From NCBI RefSeq assembly GCF_023242945.1, contig NZ_JALKFT010000017.1, positions 67,497-131,496 on the forward strand: a stretch of DNA of 64,000 bases. Direction: 5' to 3'. The position numbers and the translations under genes were made by a program. The stretch is from Frankia umida. Lineage in GTDB: Bacteria; Actinomycetota; Actinomycetes; Frankiales; Frankiaceae. A model generated the notes under the pieces. That model did no database searches, was not told where the DNA came from, and worked only from the letters and a program-made list of their open reading frames with translations. Of this stretch, positions 28,037-36,983 are shown piece after piece (positions within the stretch are counted from its first letter, which is position 1; every line of letters begins with the position of its first letter).

Positions 28037-29638
28037 ATGCCGACCTCGCTGGACCAGCTCCTGTGGGACGAGCTGTGCGCCGCGCTGGCCGCGCAGGGCC
28101 TGCCCGTTCCCGTCGAAGCCGGACCGGCCCCGTCCCCGGCCGCGGCGGTGGTCTCGCCGTCATGGGCGTTGGTGTCGGCCTGGGCGGACAGCGGACTGAT
28201 GTGGCTCACCGGCTCCCCGCAGGCGCCACCGACACTCCCGGACGGGCCGGTGATCGGCCGGGCCGAGGCCGCCGCGCGCCTGTTCACCGCCCTGTCGGCA
28301 CGGCTGGGCCGCACGGTGCGACCCGATGTCGCGGTGCTGCTCGGGGGTCGGGCGGCGCTGCTGGGTCTGACCCGGGGCGGAACCAGCTCGGCCGGCGGCA
28401 GTTGCCGTCTGCTGCCCGCCGCGGACGGCTGGCTCGCGGTGAACCTCGCCCGCCCCCACGACGAGGACGCCGTCGTCGCCCTCCTAGGCGCCCTCGGTGC
28501 CCTCGACGACCCGGCCTCCTCCACCGTCCCGGCCGTCCGCACCGGCTCGGATGCCTCCGAGGTGGGTGCGCGAACCTGGTCGGAGCTGGGCGCCGCGGTG
28601 GCCACCCGTCCCACGCGGGAGGTGGTCGAGCTCGCCCGCCTGCTGGCGATGCCGGTCGCGGCACTCGAGGTGTCCCGCCGGCCAGTGCCCATCCGAAGCC
28701 TGCCCCGAGGCCTGGCCCGCACGTCGGGCGGCAGCCACCCCCCGTCCGGGCCAGTGGACCGGGCCGGGGGTGGCCCGATCGGGGGGCGCGTGGTCATCGA
28801 CCTGTCATCGATGTGGGCCGGACCGCTGTGCGCGCACCTGCTGGGCCGGATGGGCCTACGGGTGATCAAGGTGGAGAGTGTGCGCCGGCTTGACGGTGCC
28901 CGCCGGGGCAACGCCGACTTCTACGACTGGATGCACGCCGGCCACGAAAGCGTCGTCCTCGACTTCGCCACCCCGGACGGCCGGGCCACCCTGCGCCGTC
29001 TGCTCGCCCACGCCGATGTCGTCCTCGAGTCCTCGCGGCCCCGTGCCCTCGCCCACCTGGGAATCGACCCGGACGTGCTGCTGGCGGCCCGTCCGGGTCA
29101 GGTGTGGGCGAGTATCACCGCCCATGGACGCACCGGCGCCGCCAGCGACTCCGCCCCCGATCCGGTGGCCTTCGGTGACGATGCCGCCGTCGCCGGCGGA
29201 CTCGTCGCCTGGCAGTGGCACACCCACACCCCCAGCCCCACCCCGGTCTTCTGCGCGGATGCCATCGCCGACCCCCTGACCGGCCTGTTCGCGGCGGTGG
29301 CCGTCGCCGCCGCCCTGCACCGCGGCGGTGGCCAGCTGCTGGACATAGCCATGCGTGACGTGGCCGCCTGGACCGCCGCCCCCCTGCCCCGCGTCCCACC
29401 AGCACCCACGGCCACCGCCGACCCCGCACACATCGCCCCACCCGTGGGCGCCATGGCAGCAGCCGTCCGGATGACCGGTAGCGATCAGTACGGGTGGACG
29501 GCGCACCTCGACGGGCACTCCCACCCGGTCGCGCCCCCCACCCCGCCCTGGCCGACCGGGGACACCCCACCCTGGCCACAGGCGGCCGAGCCCGGAGCGC
29601 ACACCCGCACGGTGCTGGACGACCTGCCACCCGCCTGA
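28037..29638 (+). CDS. CaiB/BaiF (family III) CoA-transferase-like protein with unusual domain order
   Basis: This 533-residue protein has its recognisable family III CoA-transferase core in the C-terminal half. The segments are VVIDLSSMWAGPLCAHLLGR, LRVIKVESVRRLDGAR, HESVVLDFATPDGRATLRRL, DVVLESSRPRALAHLG and GQVWASITAHGRTGA. The N-terminal half contains RLLPAADGWLAVNLARPHDE, which looks like an element normally found in the second half of this family. The two halves are joined by a Pro/Gly linker near residue 250. Substrate and activity are uncertain. Confidence 0.68.
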   Translation: MPTSLDQLLWDELCAALAAQGLPVPVEAGPAPSPAAAVVSPSWALVSAWADSGLMWLTGSPQAPPTLPDGPVIGRAEAAARLFTALSARLGRTVRPDVAVLLGGRAALLGLTRGGTSSAGGSCRLLPAADGWLAVNLARPHDEDAVVALLGALGALDDPASSTVPAVRTGSDASEVGARTWSELGAAVATRPTREVVELARLLAMPVAALEVSRRPVPIRSLPRGLARTSGGSHPPSGPVDRAGGGPIGGRVVIDLSSMWAGPLCAHLLGRMGLRVIKVESVRRLDGARRGNADFYDWMHAGHESVVLDFATPDGRATLRRLLAHADVVLESSRPRALAHLGIDPDVLLAARPGQVWASITAHGRTGAASDSAPDPVAFGDDAAVAGGLVAWQWHTHTPSPTPVFCADAIADPLTGLFAAVAVAAALHRGGGQLLDIAMRDVAAWTAAPLPRVPPAPTATADPAHIAPPVGAMAAAVRMTGSDQYGWTAHLDGHSHPVAPPTPPWPTGDTPPWPQAAEPGAHTRTVLDDLPPA

Positions 29639-29735
29639 CCGCCCACCCGCCTGACCACGCCGGCCGATGGAGCGCCTTCGTGGATCAGGAGCGCCGACCG
29701 TGCAGCCGCGATGATCGACGCGACCTGATGGCGTA

Positions 29736-30878
29736 CTACTGGGAGGTCGGCGCCGGGGTGTGCTGGCTGGGCGGGGTGAGGATCCCGAGTTCGGTGGGAT
29801 CGTCGTTACCGATGGCCCGTCCGGCGGGCTGGGGTGCCGCGCGGAGGGCGACGCCGCTGCTCGCCGGGTCGTCCGACGAGGGCGCCTCGCTGGTCCCCGG
29901 CGGCGGCTCGGATGCCGATGGCACGGATGGTGGCGGCCCGGGCGTCGGTGGTTCGCATACCGGGGCGTCGGCGGTCGTGCGCGGTTCGATATGGGTGATG
30001 GCCTCGAAGAAGGCGTCCTCGATCGGAGTCTCGGGTGAGGAGACGGAGGCCGAGACGGAGACGGAGCCGACAGCCGCGGAGCCGCTGGGTCCGGCCGCGG
30101 GCAGAGACGGGTGCGGTGCCGGCCGGGAGAAGTCCGGCCGGGTCGGGGTGGGTGCGGCGGGGGAGGGGGGACGCGGGTCCAGTTGCCAGACGGCGACGGC
30201 GAGGCCGACCAGCCACAGGCTCCACAGCAGCTGCCCGACCACCCGGCCGGTCACCGCCGGATGGATGCCGAAGGGGAGAAGGATGCCGCCGAGGACACCC
30301 GCCGAGGCCACCGCGCCCCAGATACCGAGTCCGACCAGGGCGGCGCGGGGACGGCGGGCGTCGGTGGGCAGCCGTCCCAGCAGCTTCGAGCGCAGCACCC
30401 GGAGCACGAGTGACACCGACCAGCAGGCGGTCAGCGCACAGGCGACGACCTCGCCGATCATGATCGCGAACAGGGTGCGGGCGGCGTCGAAGACGACCGT
30501 CGCCTGATCGGACAGGGCCGGTGGCGTCGAGCGGCCAAAAAGGGCGGGGACGACGAACAGCCAGAACAGCAGGCCCACCAGTTGGGCGGCGCTGGCCGCG
30601 GTGGCCAGCACGATCGGCAGGGGCCGGTGCGAGCCGCCGGGCAGCAACCGGACGATGCCCACCGTGATCGGCACCAGCAGGGCAGCGCCCACCACCGCCA
30701 GGACGAGCCCGGCGACGACGGCGAACCAGTGCTGCTGGACGGCGGCCAGGGTGGCCGTGCCGGACACGGTGAGAACCTCCGGGTAGCCCGCGGCCCGGCG
30801 CAGCACCGTCAGGCCGCCGGCTCCGCACACGGCGCTGACCAGCAACAACGCGGCGGTGGTGCGCCGTCCGATGAACAT
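29736..30878 (-). CDS. Six-helix membrane protein with Pro/Ser-rich tail
   Basis: This 380-residue protein has six predicted membrane helices in its first 235 residues, including ALLLVSAVCGAGGLTVL, WFAVVAGLVLAVVGAALLVP, LVGLLFWLFVVPALF and VVGQLLWSLWLVGLAVAVW. The helix layout resembles DUF4386-type proteins, but I cannot confirm the family. The last 140 residues are low-complexity Pro/Ser/Thr. GGGAGG lies 10 bases before the ATG. It is transcribed away from the bacterioferritin gene. Confidence 0.65.
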   Translation of the reverse strand: MFIGRRTTAALLLVSAVCGAGGLTVLRRAAGYPEVLTVSGTATLAAVQQHWFAVVAGLVLAVVGAALLVPITVGIVRLLPGGSHRPLPIVLATAASAAQLVGLLFWLFVVPALFGRSTPPALSDQATVVFDAARTLFAIMIGEVVACALTACWSVSLVLRVLRSKLLGRLPTDARRPRAALVGLGIWGAVASAGVLGGILLPFGIHPAVTGRVVGQLLWSLWLVGLAVAVWQLDPRPPSPAAPTPTRPDFSRPAPHPSLPAAGPSGSAAVGSVSVSASVSSPETPIEDAFFEAITHIEPRTTADAPVCEPPTPGPPPSVPSASEPPPGTSEAPSSDDPASSGVALRAAPQPAGRAIGNDDPTELGILTPPSQHTPAPTSQ

Positions 30879-31508
30879 CGACGCCGTACCTCCCGGAAGG
30901 CCAGGTTGGTGGCCGAGTCATCACGTAGGGTAATCGACCGGGGCTGGAGTGGCGCGGTCCGCGGCTGGGACGCGGGTGGTCTGCCCTGAGGCTCCCGGTC
31001 CGACCGCGCGGGCGGCCCCGCCCGTAGGTGCCGGCCGCGCCGGCCTGGGCCCGTCTGTCGTACACATGATTTCCCACACGCTTCGTCTGGATCGGCGTAC
31101 GGGTGGGCATGACGTCGCCATGGCAATTCCTGCCGGCGACCGACCCGAAGGTAGATGGCTAATGTGGGGGTCCGAAGGTGCCCGATCCCGAGGCTATTGC
31201 GGCCTGTTGTCGGTTCGTGTGGCCACCTCTGGGTAGGCTCCCCTAACTTTGGTCAAGCTTACCTTGTGAAGGGCTCTGCTGGCGCCTGTGGAGTCATCTC
31301 GGCCCGGCGTGCTGCGAATTCCTTATCCATGTGATTTGCTGATGTCGACAGGGGCGCGTGCCCGCTGCCCTCCCTCGGTCTGTATCGCTGTCGTCGCAGA
31401 TCGTTGGGGATGCGTGCGGGGCGCGCCACGTCCGTGCGAGCTGGTCCTCATCGTGACGATGCGGGCCGGTCGTCCGGTCGAAACGGTGGGCGGAAGGATG
31501 TGGAACTA
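30879..31508. other. Intergenic region upstream of bacterioferritin
   Basis: It holds divergent promoters for the membrane protein (left) and bacterioferritin (right), with two tandem iron boxes at 31228-31266. The 242 bases between the boxes and the bacterioferritin start show no convincing gene. Confidence 0.55.
31228..31266 (+). promoter_or_regulatory. Two tandem IdeR/DtxR-like iron boxes
   Basis: Aligned to the 19-base IdeR consensus TTAGGTTAGGCTAACCTAA, 31228-31246 matches at 14 positions and 31248-31266 at 13. The right part of box 1, TAGGCTCCCCTAA, is nearly canonical. Paired boxes upstream of a bacterioferritin gene are the arrangement by which IdeR activates bfrA and bfrB in mycobacteria when iron is abundant. 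Activation here is inferred; the distance to the start codon implies a long leader. Confidence 0.6.
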
Positions 31509-31991
31509 ATGGCGACCCGTGGGGACGCTGAAATTATCGAAGTACTGAACAGCGTGCTGACGAACGAGCTGACGACGATCAACCAGTACTTCCTGCACAG
31601 CCGGATGCAGCGCAACTGGGGTTACCGTCGGATCTCGGAGCACTATTATCACGAATCCATCGACGAGATGAAGCACGCCGACCGTCTCATCGAGCGTGTC
31701 CTTTATCTCGGTGGTCTGCCGAACCTGCAGCGGCTGCACACCCTGCGTATCGGGGAGACCGTGCCCGAGCAGCTCGAGATCGACCGGAGCGGCGAGTTCG
31801 AGAACGTCGAGGTGCTGCGGCGTGGCATCGAGCTCGGCCGCGAGCGTGGCGACATCGGCTCGGCTGTGCTGCTCGAGGAGATCCTGGTCTCCGAGGAGGA
31901 GCACATCGACTGGCTGGACGCGCAGCTCGAGCTGATCTCCCAGCTCGGTGCCGCCAACTACCTGAGCCAGCAGATCCACGAGGACGACTGA
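31509..31991 (+). CDS. bfr: Bacterioferritin (haem-type)
   Basis: This 160-residue ferritin-like protein assembles into a 24-mer that oxidises and stores iron. The ferroxidase ligands lie in LTNELTTINQYFLH, the YHESIDEMKHADR helix and EEILVSEEEHIDWL. Met54 in SIDEMKHAD corresponds to the haem-ligand Met of E. coli Bfr, so it should bind interface haem. The start follows GGAAGGA by about 11 bases. The likely control is by IdeR through the upstream tandem boxes. Superoxide dismutase follows, giving an iron and oxidative-stress pair. Confidence 0.95.
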   Translation: MATRGDAEIIEVLNSVLTNELTTINQYFLHSRMQRNWGYRRISEHYYHESIDEMKHADRLIERVLYLGGLPNLQRLHTLRIGETVPEQLEIDRSGEFENVEVLRRGIELGRERGDIGSAVLLEEILVSEEEHIDWLDAQLELISQLGAANYLSQQIHEDD

Positions 31992-31999
31992 GCCAGCGC

Positions 32000-32023
32000 G
32001 GCCGTCGCCACCCCACGGCGGCC
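32000..32023 (+). terminator. Possible hairpin terminator after bfr
   Basis: An 8-bp stem, GGCCGTCG with CGGCGGCC (one G-U pair), and an 8-base loop start 8 bases after the bfr stop. There is no T-tract, as is common in high-GC actinomycetes, so this is a candidate only. Confidence 0.42.
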
Positions 32024-32556
32024 CCGCGGCCGGTCGCGGAGTCGGTCCCCGTCCGGGGTGCGGCTCGTCGGGTCGCGGGTGACGGGGAGGGGACGACCGC
32101 AGGTGGGTGATGGGGCGTGGGTTCGTGGGCGCCGATCGGCGGCGGGGGGAACGGGGGCGCCGGGCCGTGGTGTGCGGTGCCCCGGGGGCGTCCCAGTATG
32201 CGAGAAGCGCGTTTTCCGGACTGCTCCATTTTCGTCACACACTGTTATTTCCGATGGTTGCTCGACGCTTTGTGGGCAGCCCGCCCGGGTTGAAGCCGGC
32301 TGTGGCGCTGCAGGATCGATCCTGGGGGCGATAGGGTTCACCCCGGAGGTTCGCTGTACCTGGCGCCGGGGTCCATCCATGGCCTTCCTGGCAGCGGGCC
32401 GGAGGGGAGCAGCGGATGATCACTATCCGGTCCCGTCCGGCCGGCTTGTCCGGGGCGGCGGCCGTCGGCGCCGTCGAACCCCCCAGCTGAACCGTCGGGT
32501 GCCCCTGGACAGGGGCCCCAGTCGAATCCCTCGCGAACGGAAAGGACCGTGCTCTG
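32024..32556. other. Long leader/intergenic region before sod
   Basis: No gene is supported. The locally AT-richer part around 32210-32260 (TTTTCGTCACACACTGTTAT) is the most promoter-like sequence, which would give a leader of about 300 bases. No operator was recognised. Confidence 0.45.
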
Positions 32557-33165
32557 GTGGCTACGTACACTCTGCCGGACCTGAAGTACGACTACGGCGC
32601 ACTCGAACCGTCCATCAGCGGGCAGATCGTCGAACTGCACCACGACAAGCACCACGCGACCTACGTCAAGGCTGCCAACGACACCCTTGACAAGATCGCC
32701 GAGGCTCGGGACAAGGGCGACTTCGGGGCGATCGTCGGCCTGGAGAAGACACTGGCCTTCAACCTCTCGGGCCACATTCTGCACTCCATCTACTGGGAGA
32801 ACCTCTCCCCGGACGGTGGCGACAAGCCCGACGGCGCGCTGGGCGAGGCCATTGCCACCGACTTCGGCTCGTTCGACGCCTTCAAGGCGCAGCTGACCGC
32901 GGCGACGACGACCGTTCAGGGCTCGGGCTGGGGCGTGCTCGCCTACGACCCGACCGGCGACCGGCTGCTCGTCGAGCAGGTCTACGACCACCAGAGCAAC
33001 GTGGGCATCGGCAACCCGGCGCTGCTGGTGTTCGACGCCTGGGAGCACGCCTGGTACCTGCAGTACAAGAACGTCAAGGTCGACTACGCGGCCGCGCTGT
33101 GGAACATCGTCAACTGGGCGGATGTCTCCGCGCGCTACGCGAAGGCCAAGGGCCTCGGCGCCTGA
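32557..33165 (+). CDS. Fe/Mn superoxide dismutase
   Basis: This 202-residue enzyme dismutates superoxide to peroxide and oxygen. The metal ligands are His28 (VELHHDKHH), His76 (GHILHSIYW), and Asp160 and His164 (VFDAWEHAWYLQY). The mature-length protein lacks a signal peptide, so it is cytoplasmic. GAAAGGACC precedes the GTG start. Iron and manganese preference cannot be settled by eye. It follows bfr, consistent with a shared iron and oxidant defence role. Confidence 0.95.
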   Translation: MATYTLPDLKYDYGALEPSISGQIVELHHDKHHATYVKAANDTLDKIAEARDKGDFGAIVGLEKTLAFNLSGHILHSIYWENLSPDGGDKPDGALGEAIATDFGSFDAFKAQLTAATTTVQGSGWGVLAYDPTGDRLLVEQVYDHQSNVGIGNPALLVFDAWEHAWYLQYKNVKVDYAAALWNIVNWADVSARYAKAKGLGA

Positions 33166-33197
33166 GCGCAGGCGTCGTCCACGGATGTCCGTGGCAT

Positions 33198-33225
33198 CGG
33201 CCCGTCCGGTCATCCGGGCGGGCCG
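33198..33225 (+). terminator. Strong hairpin terminator after sod
   Basis: A 12-bp stem (CGGCCCGTCCGG with CCGGGCGGGCCG, one G-U pair) and a 4-base loop TCAT lie 32 bases after the sod stop. A T-tract is absent. Confidence 0.65.
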
Positions 33226-33493
33226 TCGTCGTCCGCGGCCACGGGTCGTCGTCCGCGCCATGGGGTGGACCGGCGTTCCCGGCAACCCTGAGGCACTGTC
33301 GGTCAGCGGACCCACTCGCGTGCCGTTACCCCTTTCGGATGGCCGGCGCGCCGTCCTACGCTGGGGGCATGCTGCTGAGCGTGGTCCTGCTGTGACGACT
33401 CACCGAGTCCCGCGGCTGCCACGTCGGCGTCCCTGACCTGACGGGTCGCCGTGGCCCGGCGACCCGCCCCCTGCGAGAGAGACGGAGGCGCCG

Positions 33494-34321
33494 ATGACGT
33501 CGCCCCTGCATCCGACGCTGCCCGCCCCGGCGATCACCCAGGCCCCACCCGTGGGAGCCCGCGGCCCGATCGCCTTCCCCCCTGTCCCCCTGGTGCTGGC
33601 CGTCCCACCCGCGCTGCCCGTCTCCCCTGAGACACCCGTCCCGCCGGTCCCACCCGTCCCGTCTGTCTCACCCGTGCCGCCCGTCCCACCTGGGCCGCGG
33701 GTGCCCCGAGTGGAGGAGACCGGACCCGCCGGTGTGTGGCCCAGTCCGGCGCGGTCCCCGTCCGGGGGCGTCGCCGTGGTGCGCCGGGAGGTCCGCTCCG
33801 TGCTCGCGGCGCTGCCGGGCCGCGGCCAGAACGCCCGCGACTTCGACGCGCTCACCGAGCGGCTCGCCCTCGACGGTCACCAGCTCGTCGTCGTGACCGA
33901 CGGTGCCGTGCGGATACCCGCGGTCGTCGAGACCCGGATGCCCGGTGTGCCGTTCGTGCTGCTGGGCGCCGACACCGGCGCGTTGGAGGCGCTGTCGATG
34001 GTCGGTTCACCGGCGGTCCGCCCGGACGGTCTGGTGCTGCTCGGGCTGCCCTCGCTGCACACGGCGGTGGCCGAGCAGCCCATCGTCGAATCCCTGCCGC
34101 GGGCCCTGCCGGACCTGCCGATCCTGCTGCTGCACGGCGGCGCGGACGAGGTGAGTCCGCTCCCGCTGGTCCGCATGGTCACCAGGACCGCGCCGCGCAC
34201 CGAACTCGCCGTCGTCGCCGGCGGCCATGATCCCCTGGTCGGTCCGGGTCGGCGCAGCGTCGCCGCCCGCACGGTGCTGTTCCTCGAGGGCCTGCTGGCG
34301 GCCGGTCAGGGCAGCAGATAG
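33494..34321 (+). CDS. Alpha/beta-hydrolase-like protein with proline-rich lead
   Basis: This 275-residue protein starts 5 bases after GGAGG. The first 75 residues are a Pro/Val repeat lead (PVPPVPPVPSVSP). The rest resembles an alpha/beta hydrolase: VLAALPGRGQNARDFDALTERL, then FVLLGADTGALEAL, ILLLHGGADEVSPL and VVAGGHDPL. The nucleophile elbow, normally GxSxG, reads GADTG, so the usual Ser is Asp. It may be a non-hydrolase or use an Asp nucleophile as in dehalogenases. Its 3' end overlaps the convergent HD gene by 16 bases. Confidence 0.62.
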   Translation: MTSPLHPTLPAPAITQAPPVGARGPIAFPPVPLVLAVPPALPVSPETPVPPVPPVPSVSPVPPVPPGPRVPRVEETGPAGVWPSPARSPSGGVAVVRREVRSVLAALPGRGQNARDFDALTERLALDGHQLVVVTDGAVRIPAVVETRMPGVPFVLLGADTGALEALSMVGSPAVRPDGLVLLGLPSLHTAVAEQPIVESLPRALPDLPILLLHGGADEVSPLPLVRMVTRTAPRTELAVVAGGHDPLVGPGRRSVAARTVLFLEGLLAAGQGSR

Positions 34322-35001
34322 CCGCGGCGCACCGCGTCGTCCAGCATCGCCTGGACGTATCCCCACAGCGCCGGGGAACCCTGCTCGATCACATCCCGGT
34401 GGGCCAGAACGTCCGCGCGGCACACGCCGTGCGGACGCCAGGTGCTCCCAGCGGTGTAGAAGTTCAGCAGCAACGGCTGGACGCGGTCGAGGGAACGGGC
34501 GAACCGGGCCTCGGCGGTGTGCCGCTGCTCGAACTCCTCCCACAGCGCCCGCAGCGGCCCGGCCTGGTCGGCGGGTAGCTGCGGGAACAGCCGGTCGGCG
34601 GCGGCACGTTCGCGCTGTTCCTGTTCGGCGAGCGCCTGGACGTCGTAGACGAACGTGTCACCGGCGTAGATCTCCACGAGGTCGTGGACGAGCAGCATCC
34701 GCAGCACCCGGGCCTGGTCGACGTCCGCCGCCGCGTACTCGCCGAGCACGACGGCGAGCATCGCCAGATGCCAGGAGTGTTCGGCGTCGTTCTCCCTGCG
34801 GGACAGGTCGATCAGGTTGCTGCGCCGCAGCACCGTCTTGAGCTTGTCGATCTCTACCAGGAACGCGATCTGACGCGCCAGCCGGCCGTCGGTGATCCCC
34901 GCCGGCGGCTCGGTCGGCGTCGGTTCGACCCGTGGCGGCGGGGGCCCGTCCGGCGGCTGTGCCGGCCGCGGGGGTGGATGCTCGGACGCGGATGTGCTCA
35001 T
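34306..35001 (-). CDS. HD-domain hydrolase (YfbR/HDDC2-like)
   Basis: This is a 231-residue HD-superfamily phosphohydrolase, probably a 5'-deoxynucleotidase-like enzyme. The metal site has His in ENDAEHSWHLAMLA, HD in LLVHDLVEIYAGD and a later Asp in SLDRVQPLLLNF. The family is around 190-200 residues; here a Pro-rich 35-residue lead precedes it. The ATG at 35001 was chosen because the longer frame has no conserved sequence. It is divergent from glnX. Confidence 0.85.
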   Translation of the reverse strand: MSTSASEHPPPRPAQPPDGPPPPRVEPTPTEPPAGITDGRLARQIAFLVEIDKLKTVLRRSNLIDLSRRENDAEHSWHLAMLAVVLGEYAAADVDQARVLRMLLVHDLVEIYAGDTFVYDVQALAEQEQRERAAADRLFPQLPADQAGPLRALWEEFEQRHTAEARFARSLDRVQPLLLNFYTAGSTWRPHGVCRADVLAHRDVIEQGSPALWGYVQAMLDDAVRRGYLLP

Positions 35002-35111
35002 CCCTGCGACAGTACGGAGAATCCGCCGGCGGGGGCGCGGAGCAGGACAGTAACGGCCGAACGGTCGCGCGTGGTAACCAGAGTGCCTCCTGATGCGTAC
35101 GCTCGGTAAGC

Positions 35112-36983
35112 GTGACGGGTGTGGTGTCGCCGCCGGACCACGGTCCGGACGCGCGGGTGCGATCGAGGGTGCGATCGCGCGGCGCGGCGCCCCTCGTCCC
35201 ACGACGCTTTCATCCGGGTCTGGATCCGCGCCGGTCCGCGGCGGGTCTGGCGCGGCTGGCCCGGGTGGCCGCCGGACGCTGTGACGCCGAGGTTCTCCTG
35301 GTGGGGCTGCTCGCGCTGCTGGTCCTCGTGCTGGGCCTGTTCGGCGTCACGCTGCGGGGCGTGGTCGCGCACCGGCTGGCGGCCACCGACGATCTGCTCA
35401 CCCGGCAGGGCCGGGCGCTGGCCACCGCCCAGGACCTGCGTGCGGCGCTGTCCCAGGCGGACGCGGCGGCGGCGGCCGAGGTGTTCGCACCGGTGGAACT
35501 GCTCGTCGACCGGGCGGCCCCGGCCGCGCAGCAGCGGCAGCGCTACGACACCGTCAAGTCGGACGTGTCGTTCGAGACGAGTGTGGCCGCCTCGGCGCGG
35601 GGCGTCCTGGACCTTCGCCGCCTCGACCCCAAACTGTGCCCGCAGGACGTCGGTGACCGGCTGGCGGCCGGGGCGGTGGATCCCGGTGCCGATCTCGGGC
35701 AGAGCACCGATGGCGGTGGCCCGCCCGGGGCGGGTCCGGGCGGCCAGTCCGGAGGGCTCGAACCGCCCTGGTCGGACGCCCCACCCGCCCCACCGCACCC
35801 GGCCGGCCCGGGCACCGTGACCTCCGATGGTTCCGTGACCGGGTCGGCGGGGTCGGCGGGTTCTGGGGCGTCCGGTGGTGCTGGTTCGTCCGGCCGGGCC
35901 ATCGCGGGAGAGGGCACGGCCGTGGGTGGGAGCGCCGCGGCGGGTCCGACGTCCTGCCCGTTGGATCTGCTGGCGCAGGAGATCCCGGTCTACAACGGGA
36001 TGGTCGAGCGGGCGCGGGCGAACAACCGGGCCGGGCTGTCCATCGGGGAGGCCAACCTGCGGGCCGCGTCCACGATGATGCGCGCCGAGATCCTGCCCGC
36101 CACCGAGATCCTGGTCGCCCGGTATGCCGCCGCGGTGGACCGGGGCTATCAGGACGCGACCGGCTCCCGCGGCGAGTGGGCGGTGGTGCTGACCGCCGCC
36201 GTCGCCCTGGGGGTACTGGTCGGCGTCCAGGTGCTGCTGGTCCGGCGGACCAACCGGCTGGTCAACCCGGGGCTGCTGGTCGCCACCGGCGCGGTCCTGG
36301 CGGCGGTGACCTGGACGGCGGTGGCGTTCGGTAGCCAGCAGTCCAGGCTGGACACCGCCCGTGACGTGGGTTACCGGCCGATGACGTTGCTGGCCCGGTC
36401 GAAGGCGCTGGCGCTGGAGGCCCGGGTCGACGAGAACCTGTCGCTGGCGGCGCTGGGCAACGGGCTGCGTTTCGACGAGCACTTCGCCTGGGTGGCCCGG
36501 GGACTGGGTTTCGACCCGTCCGGCGATCGGCTGCCGCCCGAACCGGTGACCCGCCGTGGGTCCCTGGTCGTCGCCCTGGACGCGCCCGCCGGCGCGGGCC
36601 TGCCTGCCGACCTCGAGGAGAACCTGCGGGCCTGGCTGCGCATCCACGAGTCGGTGGTGCGGCTGCTGGCGTCGTCGCCCGATTCGGTGGTCGCGGCCGC
36701 CCGTGGCCCCGGTGACACCGGTCCGACGGCGGGCGATCCTCGCTCGTCCGACGCGTTCGGGGCGGCGGTCACCCGCACGCTCGGCCCGGGCACCGCCGCG
36801 TTCACCCGGCTGCTGGACAGCCTCGACACGGCGGTGGACACCGCCCGCGGTCGGTTCGACACCGAGGTCCACCGGGCCAGCGCGCAACTGCGCGGACTGC
36901 GGCTGGCCGGCCCGGCGCTGGTCCTGGCCGCGATCATCGCCGCGGTCGCCGGCCTGTGGCCCCGCCTGCGGGAGTTCCTGTGA
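35112..36983 (+). CDS. glnX: GlnX-like four-helix membrane protein
   Basis: This 623-residue membrane protein has helices near residues 60-85 (EVLLVGLLALLVLVLGLFGV), 355-380, 388-408 and 595-617. A large extracellular loop after helix 1 carries a Gly/Ser-rich insert (residues about 195-280). Its position directly before a GlnH-type lipoprotein and a PknG kinase gene matches the GlnX-GlnH-PknG locus of mycobacteria and corynebacteria. There GlnX relays binding-protein occupancy (Asp/Glu) across the membrane to PknG. The assignment rests on topology and context more than sequence identity. The stop overlaps the glnH start (GTGA). Confidence 0.75.
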   Translation: MTGVVSPPDHGPDARVRSRVRSRGAAPLVPRRFHPGLDPRRSAAGLARLARVAAGRCDAEVLLVGLLALLVLVLGLFGVTLRGVVAHRLAATDDLLTRQGRALATAQDLRAALSQADAAAAAEVFAPVELLVDRAAPAAQQRQRYDTVKSDVSFETSVAASARGVLDLRRLDPKLCPQDVGDRLAAGAVDPGADLGQSTDGGGPPGAGPGGQSGGLEPPWSDAPPAPPHPAGPGTVTSDGSVTGSAGSAGSGASGGAGSSGRAIAGEGTAVGGSAAAGPTSCPLDLLAQEIPVYNGMVERARANNRAGLSIGEANLRAASTMMRAEILPATEILVARYAAAVDRGYQDATGSRGEWAVVLTAAVALGVLVGVQVLLVRRTNRLVNPGLLVATGAVLAAVTWTAVAFGSQQSRLDTARDVGYRPMTLLARSKALALEARVDENLSLAALGNGLRFDEHFAWVARGLGFDPSGDRLPPEPVTRRGSLVVALDAPAGAGLPADLEENLRAWLRIHESVVRLLASSPDSVVAAARGPGDTGPTAGDPRSSDAFGAAVTRTLGPGTAAFTRLLDSLDTAVDTARGRFDTEVHRASAQLRGLRLAGPALVLAAIIAAVAGLWPRLREFL

